This document shows positions 40,263-49,283 of a stretch of 64,000 nt of DNA, piece after piece. Positions within the stretch are counted from its first letter, which is position 1. Every line of letters starts with the position of its first letter. Below the pieces are notes generated by a model. That model saw nothing but the letters and a program-made list of their open reading frames with translations, searched no databases and was not told the origin of the DNA. A program made the translations under genes and the position numbers. This DNA comes from an uncultured Bacilli bacterium (lineage in GTDB: Bacteria; Bacillota_I; Bacilli_A; RF39; UBA660): assembly GCA_910583945.1 (NCBI GenBank), contig CAJTYF010000005.1, positions 1-64,000 on the forward strand. The letters are read 5' to 3'.

Positions 40263-40696
40263 AAATTGAAAATATTTATGGTTACGATCAAGACTATGAT
40301 TATTTAAATCAGGTTATTGATTTGACGCTAGAGGTGGAAAAAATAGAAAATGCTGTCTTTTCGGTTATTTTTGTCGATGAAGCTAAAATTCAAAAAATCA
40401 ACCGAGAATATCGTGGAGTGGATCGCGTAACGGATGTTATTTCTTTTGCTTTTGAAGACTCTATAGATGTTTCTTATGATTTTCGTTTTTTAGGGGATAT
40501 TTATATTTGTATTCCTCGAATGAAAGAACAAGCTTTAGAATATGGTCATTCAGAGAAAAGAGAGTTATCGTTTTTGGTGGTGCATGGTCTTTTACATTTA
40601 CTTGGGTATGATCATCAAACTGAAGAAGAAGAAAAAGAAATGTTTTCAAAACAGGAGGTAATTTTAAATGCAGCAAATATCAAGAGAGAAGCTTAA
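40253..40696 (+). CDS. ybeY: Endoribonuclease YbeY
   Basis: YbeY (147 aa) takes part in 16S rRNA 3'-end maturation and ribosome quality control. The zinc site is complete: HGLLHLLGYDHQTEEEEKEM. The substrate-side motif YRGVDRVTDVISFAFEDS with FLGDIYI is also present. The start is TTG 40253, inside the end of the VanZ-like gene. It overlaps dgkA by 29 bases. Confidence 0.94.
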   Translation: MAIEIENIYGYDQDYDYLNQVIDLTLEVEKIENAVFSVIFVDEAKIQKINREYRGVDRVTDVISFAFEDSIDVSYDFRFLGDIYICIPRMKEQALEYGHSEKRELSFLVVHGLLHLLGYDHQTEEEEKEMFSKQEVILNAANIKREA

Positions 40697-41069
40697 AGAA
40701 AAAGGAATTAAAAGAATTTTTAGAAGCATAAAATGTTCTTTAGATGGTCTTTATTATGCTTATCGTTATGAACAAAGTTTGTGGCTTCATGGTCTTTTAT
40801 CCTTTTTATCCATTCTTTTAGGTCTTTTTTTTAGAATTAAATTAAGTGAATGGGCTATTTTATTTATTGCTTTAGGCTCTATTTTAAGTTTAGAACTCTT
40901 AAATACCGCTATCGAAGCCAATGTGGATTTAGTTACTTTAGAATATCATCGTTTGGCTAAAATAGCAAAGGATTGTGGAAGTGCCGCAAGTTTTGTGATG
41001 TCTATTGTAGCTTTTATTATTTTTTTAATGGTTTTTGAACCTTATTTTGTGAAATTTTTAGGAATTTAG
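40668..41069 (+). CDS. dgkA: Undecaprenol/diacylglycerol kinase, DgkA family
   Basis: A 133-aa membrane kinase with three helices after a basic amphipathic N-terminus. SLDGLYYAYRYEQSLWLHGL, SILSLELLNTAIEANVDLV (the ELLNTAIE catalytic motif) and AKDCGSAASFVMSIVA are characteristic. In Gram-positives the family phosphorylates undecaprenol, recycling the lipid carrier used by the wall and capsule enzymes in this window. Confidence 0.93.
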   Translation: MQQISREKLKEKGIKRIFRSIKCSLDGLYYAYRYEQSLWLHGLLSFLSILLGLFFRIKLSEWAILFIALGSILSLELLNTAIEANVDLVTLEYHRLAKIAKDCGSAASFVMSIVAFIIFLMVFEPYFVKFLGI

Positions 41070-41080
41070 AGAGGTGTTTT

Positions 41081-41965
41081 ATGCGAAGTGGATTTGTTAG
41101 TTTAATTGGAAGACCGAATGTTGGAAAGTCAACGCTTTTAAACGCGTTAATTAATGAACATGTGGCGATTATATCGGATAAAGCGGGAACGACCAGAAAT
41201 ATTATTCAAGGTATTTATAATGAAGAGGGCGTTCAAATTGTTTTTGTCGATACTCCAGGCATTCATAAACCTAAAAGTAAATTGGGTAAAATTTTAAATA
41301 AACAAAGCTATGCTCTGATGCAAGAAGTCGACGCGGTTTTGTTTATCGTGGATGCCTCTTCTCCGTTTGGTCCCACTGACCAAAGTATTTTAAATGCCCT
41401 TAAAAACACAACCTCTCCCGTTCTTTTAATTTTAAATAAAATTGATAAAATTGAAGATAAAATGCTCATCAAAGTGATTGATAATTATAAAGATTTATTT
41501 CCTTTTGCGGATATTGTTCCAGTGAGTGGGCTTAAAAAAGATAATTTAAACGTTTTAGTTAAAGTGATTAAAAAATATTTAAGGGATGATGTAAAATATT
41601 TTGATGAAGAGTTGTATACGAGCAATAGTGTTTCCTTTATGATTAGTGAATTTGTAAGAGAAAAGATTCTAAATTCTACAATAGAAGAAGTTCCGCATAG
41701 TATTACCTGTGTTACAACAAAATATGAAGAACAGGAAACTCTTGTCAAGGTGATGGTGGATATTATTGTTGATCGCGATTCAATTAAAAAAATTGTGATT
41801 GGTAAAAAAGGAGAACGGCTTAAAATGGTTGGGACCGAAGCACGTAAAGATATTGAAAAATTGTTAGGGAAAAAGGTTTATTTGGAGCTTTATGTTAAAA
41901 CGATTAAAAAATGGAGAGAGAAAGAAAAAATGCTTCAAGAACTTGGTTTTAATGAATTTGAATAA
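41081..41965 (+). CDS. era: Ribosome-assembly GTPase Era
   Basis: Era (294 aa) binds the 16S 3' end during 30S assembly. The G domain has GRPNVGKSTLLNALI, DTPGIHKPKSKLGK and LNKIDKI; the C-terminal KH domain has IKKIVIGKKGERLKMVGTEA RKDIE with GKKVYLELYVKTIKKWREK. The dgkA-era-yqzL-recO order is conserved in Bacilli. Confidence 0.97.
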   Translation: MRSGFVSLIGRPNVGKSTLLNALINEHVAIISDKAGTTRNIIQGIYNEEGVQIVFVDTPGIHKPKSKLGKILNKQSYALMQEVDAVLFIVDASSPFGPTDQSILNALKNTTSPVLLILNKIDKIEDKMLIKVIDNYKDLFPFADIVPVSGLKKDNLNVLVKVIKKYLRDDVKYFDEELYTSNSVSFMISEFVREKILNSTIEEVPHSITCVTTKYEEQETLVKVMVDIIVDRDSIKKIVIGKKGERLKMVGTEARKDIEKLLGKKVYLELYVKTIKKWREKEKMLQELGFNEFE

Positions 41966-42019
41966 AAAGTTTAAAATTTGCTCATTATATTCTTAGAAAG
42001 AAGAAATGAGGCAAAGATT

Positions 42020-42124
42020 ATGAATAAAAAAGAGTTATGGACGGTTTTTAAAAAGACAGGAAAGGTTGAAGATTATTTAGCTTATGTGAAAGTGAAGCGT
42101 GAAGATAGTGATCAAGAAAGTTGA
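42020..42124 (+). CDS. yqzL: YqzL-like small protein
   Basis: A 34-aa gene between era and recO, the slot of yqzL in Bacillus. Its N-terminal part (ELWTVFKKTGKVEDYLAYVK) matches the YqzL pattern of a short aromatic helix followed by 'TG-v--YL'. Function is unknown. The 3' end overlaps recO by 26 bases. Confidence 0.7.
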   Translation: MNKKELWTVFKKTGKVEDYLAYVKVKREDSDQES

Positions 42125-42845
42125 AGGAATAATTATTAACGAGACGCCTTATGGCGAAACGTCAAAAGTGATGCAAATTTTTACGAAAGAATTAGGAATC
42201 ATAAGTGTGATGGGAAAAGGAGTCAAATCTATTAAGAGTCGTTTACGTCCTCTTACCATGAAATTTACTTATGGTTTTTTTTATCTTTATTATAAAGAGG
42301 ATAAATTATCCATTCTTAAAGAAGTGGATGTGATTGATTCTTTTAAAAAGATTAAAAGCGATATTCTTACTATTAGTTATTTGAGTTATTTAAGCGAATT
42401 AAGTACACAAGTGTATAAACATTTTATGAATGAATCCGTTTACGATTTACTTATTCAAGTTTTAAATAAAATGGAACAAGGAATGAACCCTTTAATTTTA
42501 ACCAATATTTTAGAAATCAAATATTTGGATTTTTTAGGGGTGCAACTTTATTTAGAAGGGTGTGTTCTATGTGGAAGTAAAAATAATATTGTGACTATTG
42601 ATGCGGACAGTGGTGGTTATGTTTGTAAGAAGTGTTATCGAAATCAAATAGTCGTCAGTCAAAAAACAATTAAACTCATTCGTATGTATTATTATGTTGA
42701 TGTCTTTTCAATTAGTAAAATTAGTATTAGTGAGGAAGTGGCTAGAGAGATTAATTTTTTTCTTAATCGTTATTATGAAAAATATACAGGGCTTTATTTA
42801 CAGAGTAAACAGTTTTTAAATCAAATGCTTAAAATTCAAAATTAG
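42099..42845 (+). CDS. recO: DNA repair protein RecO
   Basis: RecO (248 aa) anneals ssDNA and helps load RecA with RecR. The N-terminal OB fold reads KVEGIIINETPYGETSKVMQ, IISVMGKGVKSIKSRLRPL; a zinc-binding four-Cys unit (GCVLCGS and YVCKKCYRN) follows. The start is GTG 42099 or GTG 42108; both overlap yqzL. It ends the era-recO operon. Confidence 0.92.
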   Translation: MKIVIKKVEGIIINETPYGETSKVMQIFTKELGIISVMGKGVKSIKSRLRPLTMKFTYGFFYLYYKEDKLSILKEVDVIDSFKKIKSDILTISYLSYLSELSTQVYKHFMNESVYDLLIQVLNKMEQGMNPLILTNILEIKYLDFLGVQLYLEGCVLCGSKNNIVTIDADSGGYVCKKCYRNQIVVSQKTIKLIRMYYYVDVFSISKISISEEVAREINFFLNRYYEKYTGLYLQSKQFLNQMLKIQN

Positions 42846-42907
42846 TTAGTTCTTGTATCTAAAGGGATATTAATATATAATAGAAGTAAGAATAAACGAG
42901 GTGGCTT

Positions 42908-43729
42908 ATGAAGAAAAAAGATGGTTTTATTGCAATTTCTTTAATTTATTCTTTCTTTTTAGTTTTTTTGGCACTTTTATTTTCAATTGCTATGGATTAT
43001 TCAGAAAATAGAATTTTGTTAAATGATGTTAAAAAAGAGACACAGGAATATTTAGATACACTAGGTGAATTTAATCCTATTTTTATTGAGAATCGCAATT
43101 ACACTGTGGGTGAAGAGGTCTCATATGCTTATGAAACTTGGCAAGTACTTGAAGATAATCGTGAACGAGGTGAGGTAAAACTTATTTTGAATCGGATTTT
43201 TACTCGGGCTGAAATTGAAAGAGCTTTTTTACAAATCAAAGAACAGACACCTAATAAAGAAATACCGATGATAGCTTTAAATTCTCTTACTGGAATGATT
43301 CAAATGTGTTTGAATTTTAATGCTTCATTAACTTCTGCGAATACTTCTTATTGTGGCTATGGAAGCCTTACTAATTATCGTTATTATAATTATGGAAATA
43401 GTGTGGTAAGACATGTTTTGAATTCTTGGTATAATGATAATTCTACTTTAAAAAAAGCTGAAAGAGTGGGCTATTTAAATTTATTAAGTTTTGGAGATGG
43501 ATTAAAAGATTATTCTGGAGCAAATAATCTTTATGAATTGTTTATTCGTCTGCCTTTAGTAAGCGAAGCGGGTGTTATACAATCTTTAACGGGAGAGAAA
43601 AATATTTGGTATGTTGAAGGGGAACATTTAAATAGTTTAAGTTATATAAAAACAGCAAATGGACGTGATTTGGCTACAAATCAAAAGGGCATACGTCCTG
43701 TTATTGTCGTAAAGAAAAATTTAAGTTAG
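42908..43729 (+). CDS. Prepilin-like secreted protein with a C-terminal lectin-like domain
   Basis: A 273-aa protein. The N-terminus KKKDGFIAISLIYSFFLVFL resembles a type IV prepilin: basic leader, then a long hydrophobic helix with a Glu-less variant of the usual motif. The C-terminal domain starts near NYTVGEEVSYAYETWQVLED and ends in NQKGIRPVIVVKKN. This 'start with xGxxW-Vl, end with GxRPVi' layout is the same as in the DGR target at 28667. No DNA similarity to VR or TR is present, so it is a structural relative, not a second target. Export is likely by its N-terminus. Confidence 0.62.
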   Translation: MKKKDGFIAISLIYSFFLVFLALLFSIAMDYSENRILLNDVKKETQEYLDTLGEFNPIFIENRNYTVGEEVSYAYETWQVLEDNRERGEVKLILNRIFTRAEIERAFLQIKEQTPNKEIPMIALNSLTGMIQMCLNFNASLTSANTSYCGYGSLTNYRYYNYGNSVVRHVLNSWYNDNSTLKKAERVGYLNLLSFGDGLKDYSGANNLYELFIRLPLVSEAGVIQSLTGEKNIWYVEGEHLNSLSYIKTANGRDLATNQKGIRPVIVVKKNLS

Positions 43730-44526
43730 CTGACTTTGTTTAAAAGATAAATGCTTAAATAACTTAATGTTAAAGCTAGACTGTATTTTAAAAGAGGAAG
43801 GGTTTTAAAAATTGGAGACGGAATTAAAACGATAATGCTTCCAATGACCATTCCTAAGATAAGATTCATGAAAGCGTTCGGAGCTTTTTTTAAGAAGTGA
43901 TGAGAAACTTTACTTCCAAAATAGAAGCCTAGAAGGTCTCCAATAAAATAGAAGAGTAAAGGAATAATAAAATAGAAGGTTTGAAGGGTTAAATGGGCAA
44001 GGAATGATTTGTATAAGTAGTAAGGCCCTAATATCATCATAATGAGAGATCCTGAAATACCCGGGATAATGGTAAAGAAGCCATCAATTGCTCCACTAAA
44101 CATAAAAAGAATTAAAAAAATGAGATTTAGTTTTGGAAATTCTGTCATGACTTTTGAGGACTCGACAGGAATAAAATTTAAGGCAAAAATAATGATTAAG
44201 CCAAGAAGAAAATAATTTTTTTGAAGTTTAATTTTGTTTTCTTTTATTAAATAGGGAACTTGAAATAAAACGAGACCACTAAAGAAAATAAGGGTTTCAT
44301 TTGGAATGAAATAAAATAATAATTCAATGATTCTAGAAAATGTAATGGCCCCTAGAAAGATTCCTATAATGACCGAAAAGAGGATTATTTTATTTTTTTT
44401 TGTTCGAAAGTTTGAAATGACCTCTGTTAAAAATTCAAATTTTTTCATTAAAACTAAAATAGTTCCACCACTAATTCCTGGGATAAGACTTACAACACCA
44501 ATTAAAAAACCTGTAAAGAAATTCAT
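43726..44526 (-). CDS. DUF368/PopT-family polyprenyl-phosphate transporter
   Basis: A 266-aa membrane protein of the DUF368 family with about eight helices. Two inverted copies of the PGISGGT/PGISGS motif are present (SLIPGISGGTILVL and IIPGISGSLIMM). The family has been shown to return undecaprenyl phosphate to the inner leaflet, which supports wall and capsule synthesis. The ATG complement at 44524-44526 is preceded by GGTGA on the minus strand. Its stop overlaps the stop of the convergent gene. Confidence 0.87.
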   Translation of the reverse strand: MNFFTGFLIGVVSLIPGISGGTILVLMKKFEFLTEVISNFRTKKNKIILFSVIIGIFLGAITFSRIIELLFYFIPNETLIFFSGLVLFQVPYLIKENKIKLQKNYFLLGLIIIFALNFIPVESSKVMTEFPKLNLIFLILFMFSGAIDGFFTIIPGISGSLIMMILGPYYLYKSFLAHLTLQTFYFIIPLLFYFIGDLLGFYFGSKVSHHFLKKAPNAFMNLILGMVIGSIIVLIPSPIFKTLPLLKYSLALTLSYLSIYLLNKVS

Positions 44527-44607
44527 ATTTTTCACCAATTTATTTTATGTGTAATTGTGCATTTTTAGAAGTTATGTTATTATAATTATAAGGAGGAGGT
44601 CGTTGTT

Positions 44608-45162
44608 ATGCCAATATGGTTATGGATTGTTCTTGGAATCTTGATTGTTGTTATTCTTTTTGTTGTTACAAGTTATAACCGTTTAGTAGTTTTAAGAAAT
44701 CGAGTAAAGGATCAATGGGCCCAAATTGATGTTCAATTAAAAAGAAGGTTTGATTTGATTCCTAATCTGGTTGAAACGGTTAAAGGCTATGCGAAACATG
44801 AGAGTGAAACACTAGAAAATGTTATTAAAGCTAGAAATACATTTTTAAGTGCTACTACCCCTGATACGGAGATGGAAGCGGATGGAGAATTAATGAAAGC
44901 CATTACAAAGTTATTTGCTTTAACTGAAAGTTATCCTGAATTAAAAGCCAATACCAATTTTATAGAGTTGCAAACAGAGCTTAGACAAACAGAAGAAAAA
45001 ATTGCTAGTAGTCGTCAATTTTATAATGATACAGTTTTAACTTATAATAATAAAATTGAAGTGATTCCTACTAATATTGTTGCATCTTTATTTAACTTTA
45101 AAAGAGAAGCTTTTTTTGAGGCTCAAGAAAAAGAGAGAGAAAATGTACAAGTTAAATTTTAA
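44608..45162 (+). CDS. lemA: LemA-family protein
   Basis: A 184-aa LemA protein: one N-terminal helix (LWIVLGILIVVILFVVTSYN) followed by the cytoplasmic or surface four-helix domain with RVKDQWAQIDVQLKRRFDLIPNLV and LFNFKREAFFEA. Function is not settled. It stands directly before a DUF2207 protein, a frequent pairing. AAGGAGGAGG precedes its ATG. Confidence 0.92.
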   Translation: MPIWLWIVLGILIVVILFVVTSYNRLVVLRNRVKDQWAQIDVQLKRRFDLIPNLVETVKGYAKHESETLENVIKARNTFLSATTPDTEMEADGELMKAITKLFALTESYPELKANTNFIELQTELRQTEEKIASSRQFYNDTVLTYNNKIEVIPTNIVASLFNFKREAFFEAQEKERENVQVKF

Positions 45163-45185
45163 GCTTCGGCTTAAATTTTTCTTTT
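45154..45185 (+). terminator. Attenuator-like hairpin between lemA and the DUF2207 gene
   Basis: AAGC-TTCG-GCTT stem, extended by A/T pairs on both sides and followed by T-rich sequence. The UUCG-type loop is very stable. It lies at the end of lemA and may lower expression of the next gene. Confidence 0.65.
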
Positions 45186-45198
45186 TAAGGAGTGGGTT

Positions 45199-47088
45199 AT
45201 GAAAAAAATATGGGTACTCATTATTTGTTTGGTTTTGTGTGTTCCTTGTCTTTGTAGAGCTAGCAAGGTGGATTATGAAATTGAACATTTTTATGTGGAG
45301 GCAACGGTTTTAAATGATGGTGATCTTTTAGTTAAAGAGCTTATTGTTTTAGATGGAACGTTTAATGGTTACACTCGGGATTTAGTTTATAGAAATGATC
45401 GCTTAGATGGAGATGATTTTGCTAATAATGTTTTATATAATGCTCGGGATATTGAAGAAATTGAAGTGGCGGCTAAAAAGGTTTCAACGGTTACTTTTGA
45501 TACCCTTCATGATACAGATTTTGATGTTTTAAAAAACAATTCTAGTATAAATTATCGTTATGAAAAAAGTTTTTTAGATAATAAAAATGGGTACAGTTAT
45601 AAAATGTATTATGGTTCGAATAGAGAAAAAGTTGCTTTTCGTTTGACTTATAAAGTAAAAGATGCTTTAGTTATGCATGAAGATGTTTCTGAACTTTATT
45701 GGACGTTTATAGGAGATGGCTTTTTAGATTCTATTCACGATTTGAAAATAGAAGTTTCTTTACCTTTTGAAGATTCTAGTGATTTATTTAGAGTGTGGGC
45801 CCATGGTGATGTGGCTGGAGAAATCAAAAAAGAAGGGAATCAAAAGATAGTTGCTTCGATTGATTCTTTAGATAAAAGAAGTGCAGTAGATTTAAGAACC
45901 ACATTTAGTTCCTCTTTATTAAATTCTTCTCTTGTTACTAAGAAAAGTCACCAAAAGGCGTTAGATAAAATTATTGAAGTGGAAACAAAAAGAGCGGAGG
46001 AAGCGAATCGTTATCGGTCAAAAATTAAGTTTATTTTTAATTTTATTAAATTTTCGAGTATATTTTATATTATTCTTTTAATTATTATTTGGATAATCGT
46101 TTATCTTAAATACGATAAGGAATATGAGAGTCTTTTTAATCTTCAGTACAATCGGGAATTTATTGATGATTATAATGTAGAAGTGGTGGATTATTTAATG
46201 AATAAATCCATTACCCCTAATGCTCTTAGTGCTTCTATTTTAAATTTGGTTTATAAAAAGGTTATTAAGTTTGAAGCGATGGAAAGTCAAAAGAAGAAAA
46301 AGGATTATGTTTTTACTTTAATTGGAGAAACAACCCATTTAAACGAAACAGAAAAATATTTGGTTGATTTTTTGTTTAATAAAGTAGGCAATCAAACGAC
46401 TTTTACCACGATTGAATTACAAGCCTATGCTAAGGGAGAAAAAACAATGGATTTGTTTTGTTCGAGTTATACAGCATGGAAAAATAAGGTTATAGCGGAT
46501 GGCAAACGTGAACATTTTTTTGAAGATGCTATTGCTCCTAAAGTTATTGGTGCTGTATTTTTGATGTTGAGTATTTTAATTCTTGTTTTTGCGTTTACAA
46601 ATGTAGTGATTTCTGTTTATCCCTTTATTAGTCTGTTTTTTGGTTTTATCTTTTTTATTTATACGCTTGTTTTTACTAAAAAAACTAAAAAAGGAATTGA
46701 ACATTATCGAAAATGGAAAGCTTTTAAAAAGTTTTTAGAAGATTTTGGTACGTTTAATACGAAGGAATTGCCAGAATTTATATTATGGGAGCGTTATATG
46801 GTTTATGCAACTGTGTTTGGCATTGCAGAGAAAGTTTCTAAAGTTATGGATGTTAAAATGCAAGAATTGAATCCTAATGCTACTTTAGATGGTTATTCTA
46901 TTTCATATTATGACTTTTACATGTTTCGTTCTATTAATGATATGGTTCATTCTACAATGAATGCAAATACTTCAGCTATTACCGCAGCACGTGTTCAATC
47001 TTCAAATTCCTCTGGATCTGGCTTTGGTGGAGGTTTCTCTTCTGGAGGAGGATTTGGAGGAGGCGGTGGCGGTGGTCATGGCTTTTAA
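45199..47088 (+). CDS. DUF2207-family membrane protein
   Basis: A 629-aa protein with a signal peptide (KKIWVLIICLVLCVPCLCRAS), an extracytoplasmic DUF2207 domain (YEIEHFYVEATVLNDGDLLV), one helix near residue 280, a cytoplasmic domain, and two further helices near 450-490. The tail is Gly/Ser-rich and ends in a GGGGGGGHGF-like run, common in this family. Function is unknown; the gene is regularly found beside lemA. Confidence 0.87.
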   Translation: MKKIWVLIICLVLCVPCLCRASKVDYEIEHFYVEATVLNDGDLLVKELIVLDGTFNGYTRDLVYRNDRLDGDDFANNVLYNARDIEEIEVAAKKVSTVTFDTLHDTDFDVLKNNSSINYRYEKSFLDNKNGYSYKMYYGSNREKVAFRLTYKVKDALVMHEDVSELYWTFIGDGFLDSIHDLKIEVSLPFEDSSDLFRVWAHGDVAGEIKKEGNQKIVASIDSLDKRSAVDLRTTFSSSLLNSSLVTKKSHQKALDKIIEVETKRAEEANRYRSKIKFIFNFIKFSSIFYIILLIIIWIIVYLKYDKEYESLFNLQYNREFIDDYNVEVVDYLMNKSITPNALSASILNLVYKKVIKFEAMESQKKKKDYVFTLIGETTHLNETEKYLVDFLFNKVGNQTTFTTIELQAYAKGEKTMDLFCSSYTAWKNKVIADGKREHFFEDAIAPKVIGAVFLMLSILILVFAFTNVVISVYPFISLFFGFIFFIYTLVFTKKTKKGIEHYRKWKAFKKFLEDFGTFNTKELPEFILWERYMVYATVFGIAEKVSKVMDVKMQELNPNATLDGYSISYYDFYMFRSINDMVHSTMNANTSAITAARVQSSNSSGSGFGGGFSSGGGFGGGGGGGHGF

Positions 47089-47111
47089 TTCATTAAAAAT
47101 AGATTGTATTT

Positions 47112-47136
47112 AGAAAAGTGAACTTTTCTTTTTTTA
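47112..47136 (+). terminator. Terminator before the heat-shock operon
   Basis: AGAAAAGT at 47112-47119 pairs with ACTTTTCT at 47122-47129, followed by T-rich sequence. The loop is short (GA plus fraying). Confidence 0.6.
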
Positions 47137-47141
47137 TGAAA

Positions 47142-47169
47142 TTAGCACTCATATATTGACAAGTGCTAA
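47142..47169 (+). promoter_or_regulatory. CIRCE operator 1 (one base longer than consensus)
   Basis: TTAGCACTC at 47142-47150 and AAGTGCTAA at 47161-47169 form a CIRCE element, the HrcA binding site, but the arms are ten bases apart instead of nine and one arm base differs. It overlaps the -35 box. Confidence 0.8.
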
Positions 47170-47184
47170 GCATACTATTATAAT
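47156..47184 (+). promoter_or_regulatory. Promoter of the hrcA-grpE-dnaK operon
   Basis: Consensus -35 TTGACA at 47156-47161, a 17-base spacer, and -10 TATAAT at 47179-47184. It is flanked by two CIRCE elements, so HrcA can block it from both sides. Confidence 0.88.
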
Positions 47185-47188
47185 GGTA

Positions 47189-47215
47189 TTAGCATTTGTT
47201 TAAAAAGAGTGCTAA
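47189..47215 (+). promoter_or_regulatory. CIRCE operator 2
   Basis: TTAGCATTT, nine bases, GAGTGCTAA: the right arm and spacing are consensus, the left arm has two changes. It lies at or just after the transcription start. Confidence 0.82.
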
Positions 47216-47230
47216 ATCCGAGGTGATCGT

Positions 47231-48244
47231 ATGGGAGAAAGGCAAGAGAATATTTTAAAAGCTATTGTTGAAGCCTATATTAAAACGGCCAAACCAATTG
47301 GTTCTAAGTCTTTATGCAAACGCTTTAAATGTTCCAGTGCAACGATTCGTAATGAAATGGGTGAATTAGAAAATCTAGGGTTGCTCGAAAAAAATCATAT
47401 TTCTTCGGGAAGAGTACCTAGTGAAAAAGGTTATAAATATTATGTGCAATATTTAATGAAACCAAAAGAATTAACGGGAGAAGATGTATTAAAACTGCAA
47501 ACTATTTTTCATAATAAAGAATTGCAACTCAATGATTCGATTAATAAAACCGTTGAAATTATAAGTGAACTTACTAATTATACAAGTGTTATTTTAGGAA
47601 AAAGTTCAAAAGAAAATACTTTACAAAAAGTAGAAATTATTCCTCTTGGAGAAAGCAATAAAATTATTGCTATGGTTTGCACAGATAAAGGTATTATGAA
47701 AAATAAACAGTTTTTTGTAGAAGATCAAAAAGAAATAGCGGAAATTGTGAAAACAAGTGAAATGATTAATAAACGACTTGTTGGAACACCAATTGATGAG
47801 GTTTCCGAACGTTTGGAATTCGAAATCAAACCGATTATTAGTAAACAAATGAAACAATATGAAGCGATTTATAATATCTTTGCGGATGCGTTTCAAGATT
47901 TTTTAAATAATAGTCAGAATGTTTATTTTGGTGGAAAAACTAAAATTTTTGATGAACCCGAATATAATGATGCGATGGAGATTAAAAGACTGGCCAGTAA
48001 ATTTGAAGATAAGGCTCTTATAAGAAGAATTGAAGAAGCCAGTGATAGTGAAGATATTAAAATTTATATTGGTAATGAAACTGAGTTTGACCCAAATGTT
48101 ACGATTATAAAAAGTAAATATAAACTGAATGGTGAAGAAGGAACTATTGCGATTATCGGACCTAAAAGAATGGAGTATGACCGAGTGGTTGGACTATTGT
48201 CATACTTACAAAAGGAATTAAATGGTGAGGAGGAAAATAAGTGA
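47231..48244 (+). CDS. hrcA: Heat-inducible transcription repressor HrcA
   Basis: HrcA (337 aa) represses class I heat-shock genes by binding CIRCE; its folding depends on GroEL. The N-terminal winged helix has RQENILKAIVEAYIKTAKPI, GSKSLCKRFKCSSATIRNEM and GLLEKNHISSGRVPSEKGYK YYV; the GAF-like and dimerisation parts follow. The two CIRCE sites directly upstream show autoregulation. It overlaps grpE by four bases. Confidence 0.95.
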   Translation: MGERQENILKAIVEAYIKTAKPIGSKSLCKRFKCSSATIRNEMGELENLGLLEKNHISSGRVPSEKGYKYYVQYLMKPKELTGEDVLKLQTIFHNKELQLNDSINKTVEIISELTNYTSVILGKSSKENTLQKVEIIPLGESNKIIAMVCTDKGIMKNKQFFVEDQKEIAEIVKTSEMINKRLVGTPIDEVSERLEFEIKPIISKQMKQYEAIYNIFADAFQDFLNNSQNVYFGGKTKIFDEPEYNDAMEIKRLASKFEDKALIRRIEEASDSEDIKIYIGNETEFDPNVTIIKSKYKLNGEEGTIAIIGPKRMEYDRVVGLLSYLQKELNGEEENK

Positions 48245-48765
48245 ATGAAGCGATAAAAGAAGAACAAGTAAAAGTAAAAGAGGTTAAGAAGCCTAAAAAA
48301 AATAAATCAAATCAAGAAATAGAAAAAATAAAAGAAGAAAATAAAACTCTTCATGAACGTGTCTTACGATTAAATGCGGAGATACAAAATATGAGTCGAA
48401 GGTATGAAGAAACCATTTCTAAACTTAGAAAATATGATGGCGAAGAGTTTGCAAAAGAGATTTTACCCGTCTTAGATAATTTTGAAAGAGCGATTAAATT
48501 AGATGATAATGATTTAACTGACGAACTTTCTAAATTCTTAAGTGGTTTTAAAATGATTTATACCAATTTTGTCAATGTTTTAAACGCTAAAGAAGTTAAA
48601 GAAATTGAGTGCTTAGGCAAAGAGTTTGACCCGAACTTTATGGAAGCTGTTTTAACGAGTAAAGAAGAAGGCATTCCAAAGGATCAAGTCATGGAAGTTT
48701 TACAAAAAGGATATATGTATAAAGATAAATTGCTTCGAGCAGCAATGGTAAGGGTAAGTGAATAA
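48241..48765 (+). CDS. grpE: Nucleotide exchange factor GrpE
   Basis: GrpE (174 aa) releases ADP from DnaK. A charged N-terminus and a long coiled coil (residues about 25-70) precede the beta wing with EILPVLDNFERAIKLDD and the end EVLQKGYMYKDKLLRAAMVRVSE, the family signature. It starts with GTG 48241 overlapping the hrcA stop; GAGGAGG is upstream. Confidence 0.95.
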   Translation: MNEAIKEEQVKVKEVKKPKKNKSNQEIEKIKEENKTLHERVLRLNAEIQNMSRRYEETISKLRKYDGEEFAKEILPVLDNFERAIKLDDNDLTDELSKFLSGFKMIYTNFVNVLNAKEVKEIECLGKEFDPNFMEAVLTSKEEGIPKDQVMEVLQKGYMYKDKLLRAAMVRVSE

Positions 48766-48766
48766 T

Positions 48767-49282
48767 ATGGACCCTAATTATTATATTGATAAAGAAACTT
48801 ATGCAGTGTATGAAGAAGCTCCTTATACCTTTAGTTGTGATAAAAAAATTGCTTATGCTGTTTCTGAAATGAATAAAAAAGGTTATAAAACAGAGGCAGC
48901 TTGTAGTGGACATTATAAAGTAGAGTTTCAAGAAGATTTGAATGTTGATAAAAGCTTTTTAAATGAGTGCCAACAAAATCCTAGATGTATCATAAAAGAA
49001 GTTAGAGAAAAGAATTTTGATGTTTGGACAGAAATTGATTATACTATTTTGTATGTTTTGTTTAAGGAAAGATATGATTTTTTAGAGCTACCCGAAAATT
49101 TTACTATGGATGCTTATAATGATCTTTTTCCTAATACACGAATTCAAGCATTTATTTCTTATTATGATGAGACAGGAAAAAGAAAATCGAAAGAAGAAAT
49201 TGAACTTGAAATAGATAAAAATTGTGAAAGATTAAATGAATGGGCAAAAAGATTGCCATTGAATGAAGAAAGGATGATTTAA
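48767..49282 (+). CDS. Hypothetical protein in the heat-shock operon
   Basis: A 171-aa acidic, soluble protein between grpE and dnaK, which are normally adjacent. I do not recognise the family. The segment [20 protein letters not shown] followed by CSGHYKVEF has a Cys-Ser-Gly-His motif that might bind a metal or nucleotide, but this is only a visual pattern. It starts two bases after grpE (ATG 48767; GTG 48758 is possible) and ends two bases before dnaK, so it should be heat-inducible. Confidence 0.65.
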   Translation: MDPNYYIDKETYAVYEEAPYTFSCDKKIAYAVSEMNKKGYKTEAACSGHYKVEFQEDLNVDKSFLNECQQNPRCIIKEVREKNFDVWTEIDYTILYVLFKERYDFLELPENFTMDAYNDLFPNTRIQAFISYYDETGKRKSKEEIELEIDKNCERLNEWAKRLPLNEERMI

Positions 49283-49283
49283 A

